Numbered from the stretch's first letter, positions 1 to 27,068 are shown. The stretch is DNA of 64,000 nt from Dysidea avara (GCF_963678975.1 NC_089274.1:23087133-23151132), one strand, 5' to 3'. Program-made: numbers and translations. Notes: a model not told the origin generated them from the sequence alone.

Positions 1-2
1 TT

Positions 3-1907
3 GAAGTTCCTGATGGTAAAGGCTGGACACAGCTTCATCTTGCTGCACAAGAAGGTCACTTTGATTTGGTGGATATGCTGGTAAAGCTGGGCGCTACTGT
101 TAACAAGCTGGCAGAGAACAAGCGTACACCATTGCACCTTGCTTGCATGAAGGGCCAGAGGAAGATTGTCGAGCACCTGCTGCAAAGTAGTGCAGATGTC
201 CACATCAGAGATGTGAGGCTGTGGACTCCTTTGTGTGTGGCCTGCCACCATGGCTTTTATGATGTTTGTCAAACTCTGATTGACCACGAGGCTAAAATCA
301 ATGTCCAGATCACTGGTGGCCGTAATCCACTTCATTTGGCTGCCTACGCTGGTTATGACAAAATCTGTGAGCTGTTGATTCAGAAGGGGATAGAAATTGA
401 TCACAAAGATGACGAAGGGTGGACATCTCTACACTTAGCTGCACAAGAGGGGAAGTTTTCATGTGTCAAAGTGCTTGTTGACAATAAGGCCCAGTTAGAG
501 TTGGTATCACGGAGTGGCCGAAAACCAATTCACATGACAGCTTCTTCTGGACACGTTGAAATACTGAAATACCTGGTTGAGCATGGAGCCTCAATAGATG
601 TTGAAGACAGCAAGAAATGGACACCCTTACATACGGCATGCAACAAAGGCCACCTTGAAATTGCCAAGTACCTAGTAGAGCACAAGTGCGACGTCAATGC
701 TCGCATTTCCATTGGAAGAAATGCATTACACTTATGTGCGTTTAATGGCCACACAGAGACTGCTAAGTTCATGTTGGAAAGTGGCATAGATTTGACAGTG
801 CGAGACAAAGATGGTTGGACCAGCCTGCATCTTGCTGCCCAAGAAGGACATGAAAAAATTGTAGTTGCTCTGTTGGAGGCAAACGCTGACCCATCTGTCC
901 AGTCAAACAACCAGCGTATTCCCCTGCATCTAGCAGCCATGAATGGCCACGTTTCCATCATTGAAGAGCTGATCAGTCGATGCCCCAACACAAATGTGCT
1001 TGACTGTAAGCTGTGGACACCACTACACACTGCCAGTAACAAGTGTCATTTTGAAGCTGTTAAGACACTTATTGATCGTGGGGCTGACGTCAAGAAAGTT
1101 ATCAAGACGGGAAGAAATTCTCTTCACTTGGCTGCATTCAATGGAGGCAGAGACATCTGCGAGATTCTTATCGAGAACGGAATTGATATTCAGCTTCACG
1201 ACGAAGAAGGTTGGACGTCACTTCATCTTGCAGCCCAAGAAGGGAAGCTAGAAACAGTCAAACTGCTGATACAGCATGGTGCAGAGATTGAAGCACGATC
1301 TAATGACAGGCGTACTCCAATGCACTTGGCTTGTCTGAAGGGGCATGCAGACGTGGTGCAATACCTCATTCAGCAGAATGCCTCATGCAATGTCACAGAT
1401 GCAAGCAACTGGACACCACTGATAGAGGCAGCCAATGGCGGTTTCTTACCACTAGTGAAGATCTTCATTAATAGACAAGTTGATCTCAATGTTCAGAATG
1501 AACCGCGCAAAGAGTCAGCTCTATATCGTGCTTGCCTTGGCCGATATGAAGATGTTGCACTTTATCTGTTGGAGAAAGGTGGTGATCCGATGCTCACTGA
1601 TACCAGCCAGAACACTTGCCTCCACATAGCTGCAGAAACTGGCTTAACACTAGTTGTACAGGAGATGGTAAACAACCACAATGCTGACATCTATGCAAAG
1701 AACAAGGACGGAGCCACACCGTTGACACTCAGTTGCCAGAGAGGGCACCAAGAAACAGTTGCCTTCCTACTTCATAAAGGAGCTGTCCTCAACAATAATG
1801 CAGAAGAGGGTCAGAAAGCCTTAGAGATTGCCCGCAAGAACCATCACAACGAAATTGTATGCTTACTGATAAACTCGGGATGTTTGGATGGATGGTACAC
1901 AGGCTGA
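3..1907 (+). CDS. Ankyrin-repeat protein, 5'-truncated by window edge
   Basis: The frame is open from base 3 to the TGA ending at 1907, about 634 residues, so the true start lies upstream of the window. The protein is almost entirely ankyrin repeats of about 33 residues (roughly 18-19), with the usual TPLHLA turn and GH..IV..LL helices. The repeats form a higher-order series: a GWTSLHLAAQEG type, an R(R/K)TP(L/M)HLA type, a WTPLHTACNKGH type and a GRN(A/S)LHLAAFNG type recur in that order about every 132 residues. The last four or five repeats are more diverged, and the C-terminus is short (GCLDGWYTG). No membrane segment or other domain is visible here. Ankyrin arrays bind proteins; the partner cannot be inferred. 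No intron is seen in 1.9 kb. Nothing visible upstream can fix the family, which could be ankyrin-like, TRPA-like or a death-domain receptor. Confidence 0.9.
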   Translation, partial: EVPDGKGWTQLHLAAQEGHFDLVDMLVKLGATVNKLAENKRTPLHLACMKGQRKIVEHLLQSSADVHIRDVRLWTPLCVACHHGFYDVCQTLIDHEAKINVQITGGRNPLHLAAYAGYDKICELLIQKGIEIDHKDDEGWTSLHLAAQEGKFSCVKVLVDNKAQLELVSRSGRKPIHMTASSGHVEILKYLVEHGASIDVEDSKKWTPLHTACNKGHLEIAKYLVEHKCDVNARISIGRNALHLCAFNGHTETAKFMLESGIDLTVRDKDGWTSLHLAAQEGHEKIVVALLEANADPSVQSNNQRIPLHLAAMNGHVSIIEELISRCPNTNVLDCKLWTPLHTASNKCHFEAVKTLIDRGADVKKVIKTGRNSLHLAAFNGGRDICEILIENGIDIQLHDEEGWTSLHLAAQEGKLETVKLLIQHGAEIEARSNDRRTPMHLACLKGHADVVQYLIQQNASCNVTDASNWTPLIEAANGGFLPLVKIFINRQVDLNVQNEPRKESALYRACLGRYEDVALYLLEKGGDPMLTDTSQNTCLHIAAETGLTLVVQEMVNNHNADIYAKNKDGATPLTLSCQRGHQETVAFLLHKGAVLNNNAEEGQKALEIARKNHHNEIVCLLINSGCLDGWYTG

Positions 1908-2276
1908 ACACTTCCTAGAGACTTAGCATACAGACAGAACATCAGTAGGCAAATAGAATAACTATTGTCACAGACACAGAGTATACACTTTTTAATTTGT
2001 ACAAAATACAAGCTGGTACTGAATTACTTTGCTGTTGATTTAATAATTCTATTGTGGTATTTAGGTGGTAAGGGCTCATAATTATTACATGGTAGGTCAC
2101 TGTGATGGTGTAGCATGTCAACCTGGGTTTAGGTATTGCTAGCTTCTCAAGCCAAACTTTGTGAAATATTACACTGATTTGTTGTGGCTTGACTATGTTA
2201 GTGACATCAGCATTAGACTTGATTCATGGAAAGCTAAGCTTTCTAAGAATCAATGATGAATAAGAGGTGGTCAAAG

Positions 2277-2295
2277 TACTCTAATAGAACAGTCA
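2277..2295. repeat. Dispersed motif TGACTGTTCTATTAGAGTA (first of many copies)
   Basis: This is the first copy of a short sequence that recurs across the window on both strands. Copies found by eye, with small mismatches: 2277, 2624, 5483, 5504, 8105, 8130, 24775, 24857, 24939, 30207, 30234, 30249, 35287, 35313, 37216, 37235, 38412, 39073, 39094, 44995, 51768, 51986, 52201 and 57209. The core CTATTAG is an odd-length palindrome. Copies are often followed by TCTCGATC or TCACACA. Paired copies are spaced 17, 21, 26 or 82 bp apart. Function unknown; probably transposon-derived. Confidence 0.75.
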
Positions 2296-2319
2296 ACTAT
2301 GCACAACATTTTAAGCGAT

Positions 2320-2464
2320 AGTTAAGACTTCAGACCACAGGGTGGCTCTACATAATTTAGTAACCCTCAGGCCCTGTAGTAGTGCCTTTGCTTTGCTTAG
2401 GCATCATGACACAGGGCAATCAGGTTACCAAATCACGTAGACCCCTGTGGTCTGAAGTCTAACT
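2320..2464. repeat. Near-palindromic hairpin element (foldback MITE)
   Basis: The left arm begins AGTTAAGACTTCAGACCACA. The right arm is its reverse complement with few mismatches, and pairing continues inward past TCTACATAATTTAGTAACC against TCTACGTGATTTGGTAACC. The whole 145 bp can fold on itself. No coding capacity and no clear target-site duplication. Most likely a foldback MITE. Confidence 0.7.
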
Positions 2465-3082
2465 ACTTAAACTTTTTTTTCTATGTTAGGATCACTACCA
2501 TACCAAAGTTTAAACTCACATTTTATACAACTCTTTATGGGTAATGTTCTGGTCAAAAGCCTCCATTTGCAGTGAAACTGAAGCACCTTTACAACTAACA
2601 AGGCTAGGGGTTGGTCAAACAAATACTCTAATAGAACAGCCATCACATGCAATGAGAAAGCTTACATGAAATAGTTGTTTGTAAAATGCTTACAGTTTCT
2701 GAGGGGCTACACCCGCAAACACCTTACTATCAAGCCTACTATAGTAAATACACTGTGATGTATAACCTGTAATTTCATCAGTGACCATATCTGGCTAGAT
2801 TTTCATCTTAAATTAAGCAAGTGAAGGTCACAATCTTTAGAAAATTGTTGTAGACAACAGACAAAAAATGCTGATGTATGTAGCAGGCAATACTCTACCA
2901 GAGGAAAGCCTCCATCAATAACCAGAATGCAAGGATCATCACAAGATCACATACTTGGGTAGATGGCACTCAGACAGAACATCAGTATTATATATCCAGA
3001 AGGTAGATTTAAAAAAAAAACTATGAGTGTAGTAGAATACATTAATTCTTTGTACAAAATATGAGCTGGTACTAAAATGTGA

Positions 3083-4128
3083 CTATGCTGGTGATTTAAT
3101 AATACTATTGTCATAGCTCGGCAATAAAGACTCTTCACCTTCCAAAGATTCAAAAAATGTGTAGGATAACATGATAGTGTCAATTTTGACCACAGCTGGG
3201 TCATCATCAAATTCAGGATCAATGTAGAAAAACACCGGCATGTCAACCTGAAGTACATTATACAATATAGTGATTAACAATATTTGAAGTCGTACCTGTT
3301 CATTTGGGTTTAGTCGCTGCTCCTCAAAACAGAAACATTGAACTTTATGAAAATATTGGCCAGCCTCAAAAGGAATTACGTTGTAAGTAGCAATTCCAGT
3401 TATTGGTCGATCTGTTAAATTGGTGGCTGAATAGAAGGCTAACGCCGTCTCACCTGGAACAACCTATCACGACAACCAGCTGAGTACAACACACACATAT
3501 AGTAAGTAACATGCATTACCATAATCTCGCTTTGGTGTGGCTTGAATTTCCAGCGTAACTTTGGACTAGTGTCTGCATTGAATTTGATGGTTAGTTCTCG
3601 TTCCTTGACTGGCTTCATTGCCTCTACCTTTTCAGTATCTGTCACAACATACACTGTCCCACCATAACCAGTTGCCTGAAATGAGAAACACAAAATAATA
3701 CTACTATTAGTATATTCTATGGGCCATTGCACAGCACAGCACATCACATACAATACCTGACAAAATAGCCGATACAAAGGGACTGCAGCATATGACATTC
3801 CAAGCACTACAATGGCCACAGCAGTGATGTACAACATGACAGACACATTAATTTTTCTTGTCTTTTCCTGTATAGTGGAATATCGTCTTAGAATTTCATG
3901 ATATTTCATTGTATGTCGTGACTGTCGTTGCATAAGAATAAATTTATTGCACAGCAATGTACCAAACGTTAGCTCTTGCGTCAATCTAAACACTGGTGTG
4001 GTGCTCACGTGATGACTTGCTGAACCTATACACGAAATCCTTACTGGTGCTGAACGATGCATCCAAACATTATTACTCTGAAACGTTGTCTGTAAAGTTC
4101 TCACAAATTGTCGCGCACACCAAATCAT
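3083..4128 (-). CDS. COX11: Cytochrome c oxidase assembly protein COX11
   Basis: Four exons on the minus strand: 3757-4128, 3520-3675, 3296-3463 and 3083-3247, totalling 861 bp (286 residues; human COX11 has 276). Splice phases are all 0. COX11 is a copper chaperone of the mitochondrial inner membrane that delivers copper to the CuB site of COX1. The N-terminal ~95 residues are basic and presequence-like. One membrane helix follows (around VSVMLYITAVAIVVLGMSYA), then the family's AVPLYRLFCQATGYGGT segment. The copper-binding CFCFEEQ motif and the LNPNEQVDMPVFFYIDPEF stretch are intact. The start chosen is the first ATG in frame (4128). The gene lies head to head with RRN3. Confidence 0.95.
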
Positions 4129-4240
4129 TCCGAGATAATCAAGCGAAACTTGCAAGCAGTTGCAATACTTGGGCTCTATTTAGAGTCAAAATTTAATTAG
4201 TCTTATTTAAAGTGCACCATGTTGAAAAGATAGTGAAGGT
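4129..4240. promoter_or_regulatory. Shared COX11/RRN3 divergent promoter region
   Basis: Only 112 bp separate the two start codons of the divergently transcribed genes, so both 5' UTRs and core promoters must fit here or overlap the first exons. No TATA box or named factor site is evident. An out-of-frame ATG with an immediate stop lies at 4219 on the RRN3 side. Confidence 0.6.
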
Positions 4241-18879
<14,639 letters not shown>

Positions 18880-19370
18880 TAAAAACTTGTGTGTACATTA
18901 GCAGTGTTTGCACATTCTTGGAATGTTGTTTATTCTGTACAATGTCAAGCAATTATCAGTACACTTTGAAGTCATGTAGTACTGTGACCTTAAATGGTCC
19001 CTTCTTAAGATTGTGACCTAATTTGGGCATTTTTAATGCACAACACTCCTCCTTTGACGCTATGTATACTCATCAACCTTAACCAAACAAACATGGGTGT
19101 GTCTGCATGGAAAATAGGTGTGGCCGGTTTTAAGGTCAGTAAGCGAAGTATTCCCGTCAAGTCACGTAACCACATACAAGACTGCTTAGTTTAAGTTGTC
19201 AATGTTAACTTCAAAATTTCTTTTTTTTGCAATGAATTTGTACATAATACAACAAATCAATTATACACAGTAAATTTATAAAAAGTGTTTCTATGCATAA
19301 ATGTTATTTTTTTTAAATCCTAAGTCACTATCGGAGAGAGCGAAGAGTTCTAATAGTGGAAGGAATCAGC

Positions 19371-20576
<1,206 letters not shown>

Positions 20577-20650
20577 TCAACCGCAAAGCAAAGCGAAGGT
20601 ACTACTTCAAAATTAGCCGAGACTGTACTGAGCACTTTTCACGGGCTGTT

Positions 20651-20754
20651 TTTATACTTGTTGCCAAGCAAGGGCGTGCTTTGCTGCGATTGGCTAAATC
20701 ATCGTCTTGACCAAATTTGGTCAACCGCTTAGTAGGGCCACTGACCTTATTTGG
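20651..20754 (-). promoter_or_regulatory. Actin promoter: TATA, CCAAT, two CArG boxes
   Basis: Read on the minus strand toward the gene: a CArG box CCAAATAAGG (20745-20754), a second perfect CArG box CCAAATTTGG (20711-20720), a CCAAT box (20689-20693), then TATAAA (20651-20656), about 90 bp upstream of the ATG. CArG boxes bind serum response factor, and this order matches animal actin promoters. Factor binding here is inference from sequence. Confidence 0.85.
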
Positions 20755-20829
20755 AATCGGCTGGAATGCTGACGCGCTTGACATACCGATGATGGAATTT
20801 GTTGCATGGTTGACATTCTAGTCACTGTG

Positions 20830-22380
20830 CTTGCGACACCATCGCTTCAGCTGTATCATTAATTCCTTATTGAGTCACTGAAACCCTGACTGATTGTGTA
20901 TGACCACTCTATGAAGTTGCAGATTGCAACATTAAGCGCTTTCACACATTGTTTTGTAATGTCACTGTGGACCTTATGGCTTGTCGTAAAACTAACAAAA
21001 GAGCTCAACTGTACTGTAATCAAGTAAGCAGACTAGGCTTTTCCCTGTTTTGCCACACTGAACCATAGATAGCATGTTAATACTCTCTATGACTGAACAT
21101 GAAAGGGTGTACTTTTCCCTTACTCTAAAGCCTCTTGTACTCCACAACGCTGAAAAAAGAACATTTATTAATTGCTGTGCGTGCTAGATTAACTGGGTTG
21201 GCTAGAAAATCGTCGACTTGAGAATAAAGCCAGTCTGTGTGTCCGTGCGTTAGTATGTCTTAGGCATATAGAGTAAGCTAAGCGCTCTGCGCGACTACGG
21301 TACAAGAACTCGGGTCAATTGGTGCCGACCTCGCACTGAAAAATCGACTGGCAGAGTTACGACAGCAAGTGGTTACATGATTTTTCTTTTGCTGAGCAGC
21401 TTATTTATCAGATGTGCGTACTCCCACAGTAGTTAAGCCAGGTGTATGTCTATAGCTGTCTGATTTCCTGTAATAATATTGGTTTTGGGTGTGCATTCTT
21501 ATGTGACAGTTTGTTCAAGCCCATACAAAGTACAGGTTGCTGGGCAAATGGTTGCAGAAGAACATTTTGTTAGTATATAGTATGTAATTTTTGGGTTACA
21601 TTTCATGAGACTGATTTTCTGGCAAGAAGATCAACTATGACAAAACATTTTGCAGATCACAAAAAAAAAAACTTTTAACGCAGTCCAAACAAAATAATCA
21701 AATTTTGCATGCCTTTCTTAGGGGATCTCCCACCTGCATCATTGAATTTGTGATCGCTGCCAAAAATTTGTTATGTGTGGATAGAACAACTTATTGCTGT
21801 TTGACATTTTTTTGTTCTATTACTCCTAGGAAGATAGTTTATTTGTGGTAAATTCTGAAGAACAATGGTTGCCTTTGCTACACTGTACCAACTTGCTAAG
21901 GTTGTGGGCTTGATCAGTTATAGGATAAAACAGTGTTAGTGTACTAGTACTCTATAATATGCATGCATTTTGTTCATAATATTGTTGTTGATTTTTGACA
22001 CTTCTTAAATTATTTTCCCCAATACCAAGAATTACTAATATAAGTGAGGTAGCTTATGTACTTATCTCGGCAAAACAGAGAAAGTTAAGTTATGGATTTA
22101 TTGTATGTTGTGAACACACTGTATAGGCAAGGTTCCTAGTGGGATAGCACTTATGATAATGTTGATACTTAGTGGGGTAGTTAAGGCATGATCAAGTATT
22201 TCAGCACTTGGTATCAGTACTGAAATGTTGTGTTGAATCGTGACATGTTTGGTGATGCGTGACTGACTTTCTTAGTCACCAAAACAATGACGACAGCATT
22301 TTCTTTGTGTGTCATGTTGCAAGCGTATACTTGGATTTGATTGGTTTGTTTCAACTATGTGGACACCCCTATCAATGGAG
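20830..22380. other. Intergenic, no gene seen
   Basis: No supported coding region. A stretch at 21225-21360 has the low-complexity, CG-bearing look of an old repeat (TGTGTGTCCGTGCGTTAG and onward). The rest is AT-rich and unassigned. Confidence 0.5.
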
Positions 22381-22389
22381 GCTGAACCT

Positions 22390-22660
22390 AAAGGCATTCT
22401 ATGTTCTGATTGGCTGAATCTGATCTGTGACCAAATATAGTTAAGCGTTATCCATTTTTGACCATATTTGGTAGCAGCTAAAACTCTGTTACTTGATATA
22501 AACAACTTTAAAATATTTTTATACTAGATGGTTTACATTCTAATCATTGTGCTTGCAACATCACTTCAGCTGTATAAATATGTCTATGTTTGGGCATAAA
22601 TCTTAAAGTTTTTCTAATAAACACTTTGCGCAACCCAACTGGTTGCAACATCACATAATT
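22390..22660 (-). promoter_or_regulatory. Degraded duplicate of the actin promoter, no gene attached
   Basis: The same order as upstream of actin: GATTGGCTGAATC (CCAAT box), CCAAATATAG (a near-CArG), CCATATTTGG (perfect CArG, 22462-22471), then CATTCTAATCATTGTGCTTG, matching CATTCTAGTCACTGTGCTTG near 20815, and CTTCAGCTGTAT. Orientation is the same as the real promoter, but no actin coding sequence lies on its downstream side. It is probably the remnant of an old tandem duplication. Confidence 0.6.
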
Positions 22661-24035
22661 TTGATATGTAATGTCATGCTGACACTACAGGCTGTGCTTG
22701 CATTGTGTTGTAGACTAGTGGATTGTTTTTTCAACAACTAGTGCAATTGTATTAGTTTATAAACAATACAGCAAATCTTATTACTGTATAAAGGAAATTA
22801 AAACTTTGGAATTTGGCGATTTGCTACAAATTTGCCAAAGTTTAACCCGCCAATTACTTGTAGCATCTTTATAGCTTCAATTTGCCAACGTTGGTTTTGC
22901 CAAATGCAATTTAGCATATACCAAACTTTCCCTCTATACAGTAATAGGGCCATCTTTTTATACTGTATGTGACCAAAAACAACTAATGACACATGGTCTG
23001 TACCACATCTCACAAAATAGTTTGGGACGCCACTATATAGGTGGTCTTATATTAAAGAGGTCATGAAGTAAGTCAGCTATTTTGAAACGTAATGGGGTAC
23101 TATAAGAAAGTTTATTTAAGTGACAAAGCTATACACATATAAAATCTAATAAGGTATAACTAAACCCCCAATGATCCATCTTGCTGTTGTTATACCACAT
23201 GAGTGCATGTGGTTAGCTACAATTGGACAGAATTATGTAGTGGCCTTGCTAATTGTGGTCTTGTATTTGTATTCTTGTCTAATAGGTTGTATAGTTACTG
23301 TGGAGAGAGCAGATATTACATTAAATACACAATAAAATTGAAGCTTGATGTATGGTTATACCTAACTGCACAGCTCTACCTACAACTAATTATATTGGCT
23401 AATTTTTTAGAGTGATGGTGGATTGGTGGCAGAGAAAAAGATTCACTGATAACTATTTCACCACTTTCAGGGGCTCAGACCATTCGTTTTGCAACTCTTA
23501 ATGCTCAATCAGCCCCTCATCAGTCTTCTCTGCCACTACTCTACTACCACACTGGCCAAACTATATACCTACAGGGGTTGATCCAGAATTGGAAAAGGTG
23601 GGTGAATCAGCCCCGAGTCATAGACATTAATACTGAAGACATTCTTGTTATGGAGTTATAGTCTCTGGGTGACCTTCACTGAACATGAGTTATAATAGCT
23701 AGTATCAGTGCTATAGTAAGTGTCTTATGACCCCCATCACTGTGGCACATTTGCAGTACAACATGATATGCTGTTATAGCCATGCACAGCACAGGTGGAA
23801 AACTTGCAACAGCATTGTATGCCACATAGAGTCCGCGCTGCATACATGCAGTGACTGTTTTAATGGAATATTATAATGTGTTTTATAATCTTATATTTGC
23901 TCCTAATTAACCTGTACGGCGTATATTCTTACGGCGTTATCATCATTTATTGGAACTATACTGATTATGGTAGCTTACCACTGTGCAGCTGGATAATCAA
24001 TTGCTAACTATTGATTTCAAATTTTATAAGCTAAT
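22661..24035. other. Intergenic, repeat fragments only
   Basis: No supported gene. CAGGGGTTGATCCAGA at about 23572 looks like one end of a hAT-like element. Short open frames lack codon bias or homology that I can recognise. Confidence 0.5.
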
Positions 24036-24039
24036 ACCC

Positions 24040-25390
24040 TTAAATTGTAATTGTAATTTTTTAACAGGGGATCCACTCAGTAACTGAATACCGATTTTCA
24101 GTGGAGCCCTGTAAAGATTAAAAGTAAAATACAATAAAGCTAAATACAAAACACAAACACATACACTAAACAATTGCAATAATAAATACAACAGGCATAC
24201 ACACACATACAAAATAAGTTAATGAAAATACAACTTTTTAAACAAAGACAAAGAAGCAGCCTCTACAACAGCAGATCTTAAATTGTTCCACAGAACAGAC
24301 CCACGAAAATAAAAACTTCTTTTTCAATAATTGTTTGAAACTCTAGGAACAAAAAGACAATTCAGATTGCGACCAACACGACCTGTAACATCTTTAGAAT
24401 ATTCAAAAATACCTTCCAGATATGACGGAGAATATTTACGTATTGACTTAAAAACTTGAATAGCTGTATGGTACCGTCGTCACTCAGTTAAAGTAAAAGA
24501 CAATCTATTAGATGGTGGTAACCTCTTAACAAACTTAGAATGTACTCTTTCAATCATTGCAGTCAGCTTGGCAGTAGTAGGACACCAAACAACGTCACAG
24601 TTAGGGACCAGTCTATTTTGCTCAGTTTTTTTTCTACCTATTTTTCTTTCCAGCAATTCTTTTATTTTTCACCTATTATGCTCTATATTTTGCTCAAGAA
24701 TTATAAATTTTGCTCAGCACTGATCTTTTTTAATTGAATATTTCCAAGTGCAAAGCTACAGTTTCGCCTTAAAGTGACTGTTCTATTAGAGTATCTCGAT
24801 CAGAAATTACTTCTAACATGTAAAGCAAGAAGCCAGCTAATATTGCTTAACATGTGTGACTGTTTTATTAGGGTATCTTGATTGTCACTTGTTGTTCCTG
24901 TAACAATTAGCTATACATTGTTGATATTTTAGCGTGTCTGACTGTTCTATTAGAGTATCTCGATCTTTTGTGCAATTTTTATGTCCACTTTACAAAAATT
25001 GCACCTATTATGCCAGCATTTTGCTCATTGCTTTTACCCAACCATTATGCCAAAAATTTTGCTGGCGAAATCGACGGGTCCCTAGTCACAGTAATCAAGT
25101 AACGGCAACACAAAAGCAGTATACAGAAGACAAAGTACTGCTGGTGGCATTGACCCATCACGAATAATAGAGGCAGCACGAGACCTGACTCTGGAGACGC
25201 ATTGGAGATGTGTAAAGTCCAGGACAACGTATTGTACTCCTAAATATCGAACAGAATTTACCTGAGTCAGTAAGGTACCTCCAATTGACCTCGCAATTGA
25301 CACATTAAGTGATTTATTAGCAATTCTTTGTCGACTTCCTAGGGTGGATCTTTGTAGGAAGGCTAATTCAATCACAGCTTCTTGTCAAGA
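24040..25390 (-). mobile_element. 5'-truncated LINE (non-LTR retrotransposon), interrupted
   Basis: The minus strand encodes the end of a reverse transcriptase ORF: QVNSVRYLGVQYVVLDFTHL followed by LCLLYTAFVLPLLDYCD (25090-25310). After the hAT insertion it continues CDVVWCPTTAKL, KYSPSYLEGIFEYS, GRVGRNLNCLFVPRVSNN and FYFRGSVLWNNLRSAVVEAA (24240-24600). The 3' tail is an ATTACAATTACAATT-type repeat near 24045. The layout resembles CR1/Jockey-type ORF2. There is at least one internal stop, so the copy is dead. The segment is split at 24602-25084 by a DNA transposon. Confidence 0.85.
24602..25084. mobile_element. hAT-like MITE inserted in the LINE (483 bp)
   Basis: Termini are TAGGGACCAGTC and the inverted GGGTCCCTA. 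Both sides carry the 8-bp duplication GTCACAGT (24594-24601 and 25085-25092), diagnostic of hAT. The LINE reading continues across the gap once the insert is ignored. Inside, three copies of the TGACTGTT(C/T)TATTAG motif start at 24775, 24857 and 24939, exactly 82 bp apart. Confidence 0.9.
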
Positions 25391-25591
25391 ACGATCTGAG
25401 ATTGAAATGATTTACCTAATGATTTGATTAAAAGAAATTCAAAGCAACCAACAATTTACCTGACTCATGCAGTCTCAATTGACAATTGAATTAATTAAAT
25501 CTAGTCAACTCAGTGTAGCTACAGCCCGGCTATTTTACATGCATGTTATGATGGAAAAGGTCAAAGGTGAGATAAAACCTGACAGGACAGG

Positions 25592-26861
25592 CAGTGGCGG
25601 ATACAGGGGGGTTGTAATGGTTGAAACCCCCTCTGAAAAAGTGTGCGCCCATAATTTATTTACGATTCATGTGAGTGATAAAATCACCAACAGTTATGCA
25701 TAGTGTATCACATTGGGACCTTTTCTACTGGCCGAACTTCATACCTTTACCTTTGAAATCACTAAAAATGGCATTACGGCATTGAAGTGTGTTAAATGCC
25801 TCTAAAAATAGTTATCGATCCCTGTTATTGATTTTGTTGTTTTTTTGAAGATATAAAGAAAATAAGATTAGAACATACAAATAAACAATTAAATCAAAAA
25901 CTGACTCTCTGATTGCACCAAGGCCACAGGAGCACTTTTGATGTAATGACCGAGGTAATGACCTTGTGAAGATCGCGCTTATCTACAGACCTGTCAAGTC
26001 TCACGCATTAGGCGTGTGACACACACGTTCGGGTCTTTTCACACGCTCACACGCAAACTTATATAAATCTCATTTTAGCTAATTTTTACTTGCATGTATG
26101 TTAATGTGTATGTAATTATATTGTATGTTATGTATGGGCACTGCTGAAAAGTAGTAGTTTTTCTACTGATGCAGTTTTCCCAAAAAATAAAATAAAAAAA
26201 ACGATGGTGACTCTCACGCAGTCTCCTCACTAGCCGTTCATGTGACACTATGCACGTATTTACTGAGGGTTATTAAGCTTTTTGAGCATTAATGAGGTAC
26301 TTTATAAACAATTGATAGCTTAAATCGGTGTTGTAGCCAAATCTGACTTTGTCCGAAATTTTTCTAAGACCTTTTTCTTTCTTTCTTTTTTTGGTCTCAG
26401 ATGGTAATTTACTTAGATTTTTTGAAAGTAGTATGGTAGCTTGGTAAATCTCACTCAATGTGACTAGCTCAACTTGACAGCCCCTGCATCTAATGCACTG
26501 GATTGCTGAACGCAGCAAACAAAATGACAATCTACATCTAATCCATCCTAGTACTGTGGCATAAGGGTCATTCCATTTGTCAGACAACAAACTCGCCAAT
26601 CGCTTGTAAAATACACTGGCTTCATGGCCCATTCCCCCGGCCGGAAGCTTTTAGTGCTGTTTTGCTTCAAGACTTTCTGCGAAGGCCTGGATCAACTATG
26701 AAACAATGTTTTGGAGTGATTTTTATGATTCACTATAGATCTATGTAGCTATAGGCTACTGAGCTATAAAGCTGAGTTAATAACCCCAGCTGGGCCCTAA
26801 GTGGGATCACAGTTATTGAAAACTTTCAAACCCCCTCTGAAAATTCCTAGATCCGCCACTG
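25592..26861. mobile_element. hAT-like element with CAGTGGCGGAT ends (1270 bp)
   Basis: The left end CAGTGGCGGATACAGGGGGG and right end ending GATCCGCCACTG are inverted repeats, flanked by ACAGG on both sides (5-bp duplication). CCCCCTCTGAAAA recurs just inside each end. The minus strand carries one degraded 119-residue frame (26273-26632) with MGHEASVFYKRLASLLSDKW and LSFCLLRSAIQCIRC. I recall similar segments from mobile-element proteins but cannot name the family. No complete transposase. Confidence 0.75.
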
Positions 26862-27068
26862 ACAGGTTGCGTATAGTGAGATAGCTACAGTATTGAAGAG
26901 GCTTAATTTCAGCTGATCTTGCTCTTTGTCTAGCAAAGTAATTCAGTTGGATGTGCTTTTCTAAGGGCCGCTAGACGTGCGCCGACGATGAAAATAAGCC
27001 CGCGAAATTTTAATAGCTAACCGGGAGGTGAGAAATACTAACAACCCAGAGCTCTACCACTAGCAGCA

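Larger units (their letters stand above)
1908..3082. other. Intergenic stretch between ANK gene and COX11
   Basis: No supported gene. It contains a near-palindromic hairpin element (2320-2464) and two copies of the dispersed TACTCTAATAGAACAGTCA motif (2277-2295 and 2624-2642), one of them directly beside the hairpin. It must also hold the 3' UTRs of the two convergent genes. Confidence 0.6.

Noticed and set aside
530-1042. 170-residue frame on the minus strand
   Set aside because: Antisense shadow of the ankyrin array; its regularity comes from the repeats on the other strand.
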